From positions 1-64,000 of the forward strand of contig CAIKNP010000016.1 of assembly GCA_903828785.1 (NCBI GenBank): DNA of 64,000 bases, written 5' to 3'. This stretch comes from an uncultured Actinomycetes bacterium (GTDB taxonomy: Bacteria; Actinomycetota; Acidimicrobiia; Acidimicrobiales; RAAP-2). Below the pieces are notes generated by a model. It saw nothing but the letters and a program-made list of their open reading frames with translations. It was not told where the DNA came from and did no database searches. A program made the position numbers and the translations under genes. This document shows positions 62,139 through 64,000 of the stretch, piece after piece; position 1 is the stretch's first letter; every line of letters starts with the position of its first letter.

Positions 62139-63103
62139 CGTTTCGCGAAGCAATAGCTCGGGGTATAGCCCAAGAGATGCGACGCGATGAATCAGTGCTG
62201 TTGATCGGTGAAGACATCGGCGCCGCTGGTGGGGTCTTCAAGGGAACGGTTGGTCTCTTCGAGGAGTTTGGCGGGGTCCGAGTTCGCGACACCCCTATTT
62301 CGGAGCAGGCCATCCTCGGCGCCGCCATGGGAGCTGCGATGACCGGTCTGCGGCCCATCGCCGAGATCATGTTCTCGGACTTCTTCGCCGTCTGCTGGGA
62401 CATTGTGGCTAATGAAATTGCCAAGTCTCGCTATATGACGAACGGTCAGATGTCCTTTCCTCTCGTGATTCGTTCGGGGAATGGTGGGGGATTGCGCTTT
62501 GGCGCACAGCACTCCCAATCAGTAGAAAACTGGGCAATGATGATCCCGGGTCTCAAGGTGGTAGTGCCCTCGAATGCGGTGGACGTCATTGGTTTGATGG
62601 CGGCCGCAGTGCGCGACCCCGACCCCGTGATTTTCCTCGAAGCCAAGTCGCTCTACGCATCAAAAATGGACGTTCCCGATGGGGAGATTGTCGACACTCT
62701 CGGCACGGCCAAGGTGCTGCGGCAGGGCTCGAGTGCGACCATTGTCACCCTGGGGGGCATGGTCCCCAAGACCATGGCTGCCGCCGAAGAACTGGCGGCG
62801 CAGGGAATTGATTGCACGGTGGTGGACGTCCGCACCCTGGTGCCACTCGACACGCAAACCATATTGCGCGAAGTGTCAGCCACCGGTCGGCTCTTCACCG
62901 TTGAAGAGAATCCTCGGGTACTCGGTTGGGGTGCGGAACTTAGTTCCATCGTGGCGGAGGAACTCTTTTACGACCTCGATGGGCCCATCGTTCGCATCAC
63001 CACACCGCACATTCCCCTGCCCGCCGCTGACGCGTTGGAAGACATGGCCATTCCTTCAGTGGAGCGCATTGTGTCAGAGATTTCGCGCTCAATGAACCAA
63101 TAA
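62126..63103 (+). CDS. Thiamine-diphosphate 2-oxoacid/acetoin dehydrogenase E1 beta
   Basis: A 325-aa E1 beta (transketolase-like) with LTFREAIARGIAQEMRRDESVLLIGEDIGAAGGVFKGT at the N-terminus (read in parts), PISEQAILGAAMGAAMTGLRPIAEIMFSDF and the C-terminal VDVRTLVPLDTQTI. ATG 62126 follows GGAGG and lies inside the E1 alpha 3' end. With E1 alpha and the remote E2 it should oxidatively decarboxylate a 2-oxoacid or cleave an acetoin-like diketone. Confidence 0.93.
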   Translation: MAQLTFREAIARGIAQEMRRDESVLLIGEDIGAAGGVFKGTVGLFEEFGGVRVRDTPISEQAILGAAMGAAMTGLRPIAEIMFSDFFAVCWDIVANEIAKSRYMTNGQMSFPLVIRSGNGGGLRFGAQHSQSVENWAMMIPGLKVVVPSNAVDVIGLMAAAVRDPDPVIFLEAKSLYASKMDVPDGEIVDTLGTAKVLRQGSSATIVTLGGMVPKTMAAAEELAAQGIDCTVVDVRTLVPLDTQTILREVSATGRLFTVEENPRVLGWGAELSSIVAEELFYDLDGPIVRITTPHIPLPAADALEDMAIPSVERIVSEISRSMNQ

Positions 63104-64000
63104 ATGCCCGACGCGTTTAGTCCCGCGCACCGAGCACTACTAGAGGCCGAGTACCCACAATTCTCCACGGCGGAGCTCGAACGTCGGCGGAACTTGGTGG
63201 ACGAACTGCTCGTCTCGTCAGGGATTGACCATCTCCTCGTCCATGGCATTGGCACCCGGGGCGGGGCGATTGGTTGGTTGACCCAGTGGGTGGTTACCAA
63301 CGAAGCTCAATTGATTGTGAGCCCGGGCGAGCGCAGCCAACTGTACGTCCAGTACTACAACCACGTGCCACTCGCGAGTCACCTGGCTCGGAATACGGAG
63401 GTGGATTGGGGCGGAACGTCAACCATCGCCTCTTCGATAGCCGAGTTGCGGCGACGCGGCGCCACCGGGGGGCGCATTGGCGTCATGGGACCCTTGCCCT
63501 TATCGATGGTGCGGGCCCTCGAATCGGCCTTCGGTCCGGTGACTGATTTGTCGCCGGCGTACAACCGACTGCGGCTCATTAAATCAGCAGAGGAACTCAC
63601 CTGGTTTTCCCTAGGGGCGACCTTGGGTGATCGAGCCATTGCGGCCTTGACGAATGAAGTGACCATAGGTATGAGTGAGCGCGAGCTGGGGGCCGTGGTC
63701 GAGGCGACCTGGCTACCCCATGGTGGCGTTAACGCGCTGCACTACTTCGCCGTCAACGAGATGGCTAATCCGAACTACTGCGTGCCTCGTCAACACCCGT
63801 CTTCTCGTCGCATCGCTGCGGGAGACGCGATCACCACTGAAATCACGGCAAACTTTTTTGAGTACGGGGGCCAGGTGCTGCGTACCTTCTCAGTGGGCGC
63901 AGAATTGAGTCCGCTCTACCGCGACCTCCACGACGTGGCCGACGCGGCCTTCGCCGCCATCGCAGCTCTCGTCCGACCGGGTGTCACGGCGGCCGAGCTG
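63104..64000 (+). CDS. Second M24-fold protein (3' partial), degenerate metal site
   Basis: The frame starts with ATG immediately after the E1 beta stop (TAAATG) and stays open for 299 codons to the window edge. A creatinase-type N-terminal domain (about 20-155) precedes the M24 domain. The motif region reads ITTEITANFFEYGGQVLRT. Aligned to D-x10-D-x-T-R-T, the first Asp is E246 and the second is Q257. The remaining ligands lie beyond the window. It is probably a hydrolase of the creatinase-like class, not a metallopeptidase. Confidence 0.85.
   Translation, partial: MPDAFSPAHRALLEAEYPQFSTAELERRRNLVDELLVSSGIDHLLVHGIGTRGGAIGWLTQWVVTNEAQLIVSPGERSQLYVQYYNHVPLASHLARNTEVDWGGTSTIASSIAELRRRGATGGRIGVMGPLPLSMVRALESAFGPVTDLSPAYNRLRLIKSAEELTWFSLGATLGDRAIAALTNEVTIGMSERELGAVVEATWLPHGGVNALHYFAVNEMANPNYCVPRQHPSSRRIAAGDAITTEITANFFEYGGQVLRTFSVGAELSPLYRDLHDVADAAFAAIAALVRPGVTAAEL

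Noticed and set aside
54300-63103. Valine catabolism (liv importer, HIBADH, branched-chain E1/E2)
   Set aside because: E1 alpha is of the pyruvate/acetoin type, the dehydrogenase lacks the HIBADH DAPVSGG motif, and no acyl-CoA dehydrogenase or enoyl-CoA hydratase is present. Kept only as an alternative.
1-64000. Mobile elements, prophage or recent transfer
   Set aside because: No transposase, integrase, terminal repeats or clear change in base composition was seen; both catabolic islands share the codon style of the housekeeping genes.

Overview
This is a GC-rich chromosomal window from an actinobacterium, probably class Acidimicrobiia or a close relative. The evidence is a mycobacterial-type housekeeping block with an Rv2927c (SepIVA)-like gene, a DUF177 gene and a DUF2469 gene, plus DUF3054, PspAB/HtpX, GTP-dependent PEP carboxykinase and an F420-type flavin-split-barrel oxidoreductase. 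The exact lineage is an inference. I see no phage, insertion sequence or CRISPR array. The longest gene-free stretch is about 266 bases (1483-1748), so no gap exceeds 300 bases.

Layout. (1) 1-1482: 3' part of an Ig-repeat GH16 glucanase. (2) 1749-9708: a catabolic island. On the minus strand it has a GntR regulator, a CitE-like lyase and a MaoC hydratase. Divergently it has a cysteine hydrolase, two SDR dehydrogenases, 3-methylaspartate ammonia-lyase, a class III CoA-transferase and a PuuE-like imide/allantoin hydrolase. The four central enzymes fit methylaspartate -> mesaconate -> mesaconyl-CoA -> citramalyl-CoA -> acetyl-CoA + pyruvate. (3) 9768-22861: glycerate kinase, a FAD oxidoreductase, a nucleotidyltransferase, a DUF4389 protein, RsgA, a CAU-anticodon tRNA, a DrrAB-type ABC exporter, an MFS transporter, PEPCK and ThiL. 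(4) 22872-41628: the translation, secretion and cell-cycle block rpmB / DAK-domain protein-recG-rsmD-coaD-sepIVA-DUF177-rpmF-plsX-acpP-rnc-mutM-smc-ftsY-ffh-rpsP-khpA-rimM-trmD-rplS-DUF2469. (5) 41844-50975: mixed genes including fumC, pspAB-htpX and purEK. (6) 51026-64000: a second catabolic island. It holds TetR, E2 and an alpha/beta hydrolase on the minus strand, and a livKHMGF-type importer, a beta-hydroxyacid dehydrogenase, an M24-fold protein, E1 alpha, E1 beta and a second M24-fold protein on the plus strand. The last gene runs off the window.

Two things stand out. First, eleven start codons are preceded by TANNNT with exactly six bases between the hexamer and the start codon, and mostly have no Shine-Dalgarno. 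This points to widespread leaderless transcription, and in one case it moves the start codon. Second, the 51-64 kb island looks like an undescribed catabolic system. Both M24 proteins lack canonical metal-ligand aspartates, so they are probably creatinase-like or ectoine-hydrolase-like hydrolases rather than peptidases. They are linked to an amide or amino-acid importer and to a 2-oxoacid dehydrogenase whose E2 carries two tandem E1/E3-binding domains and has no E3 gene nearby.
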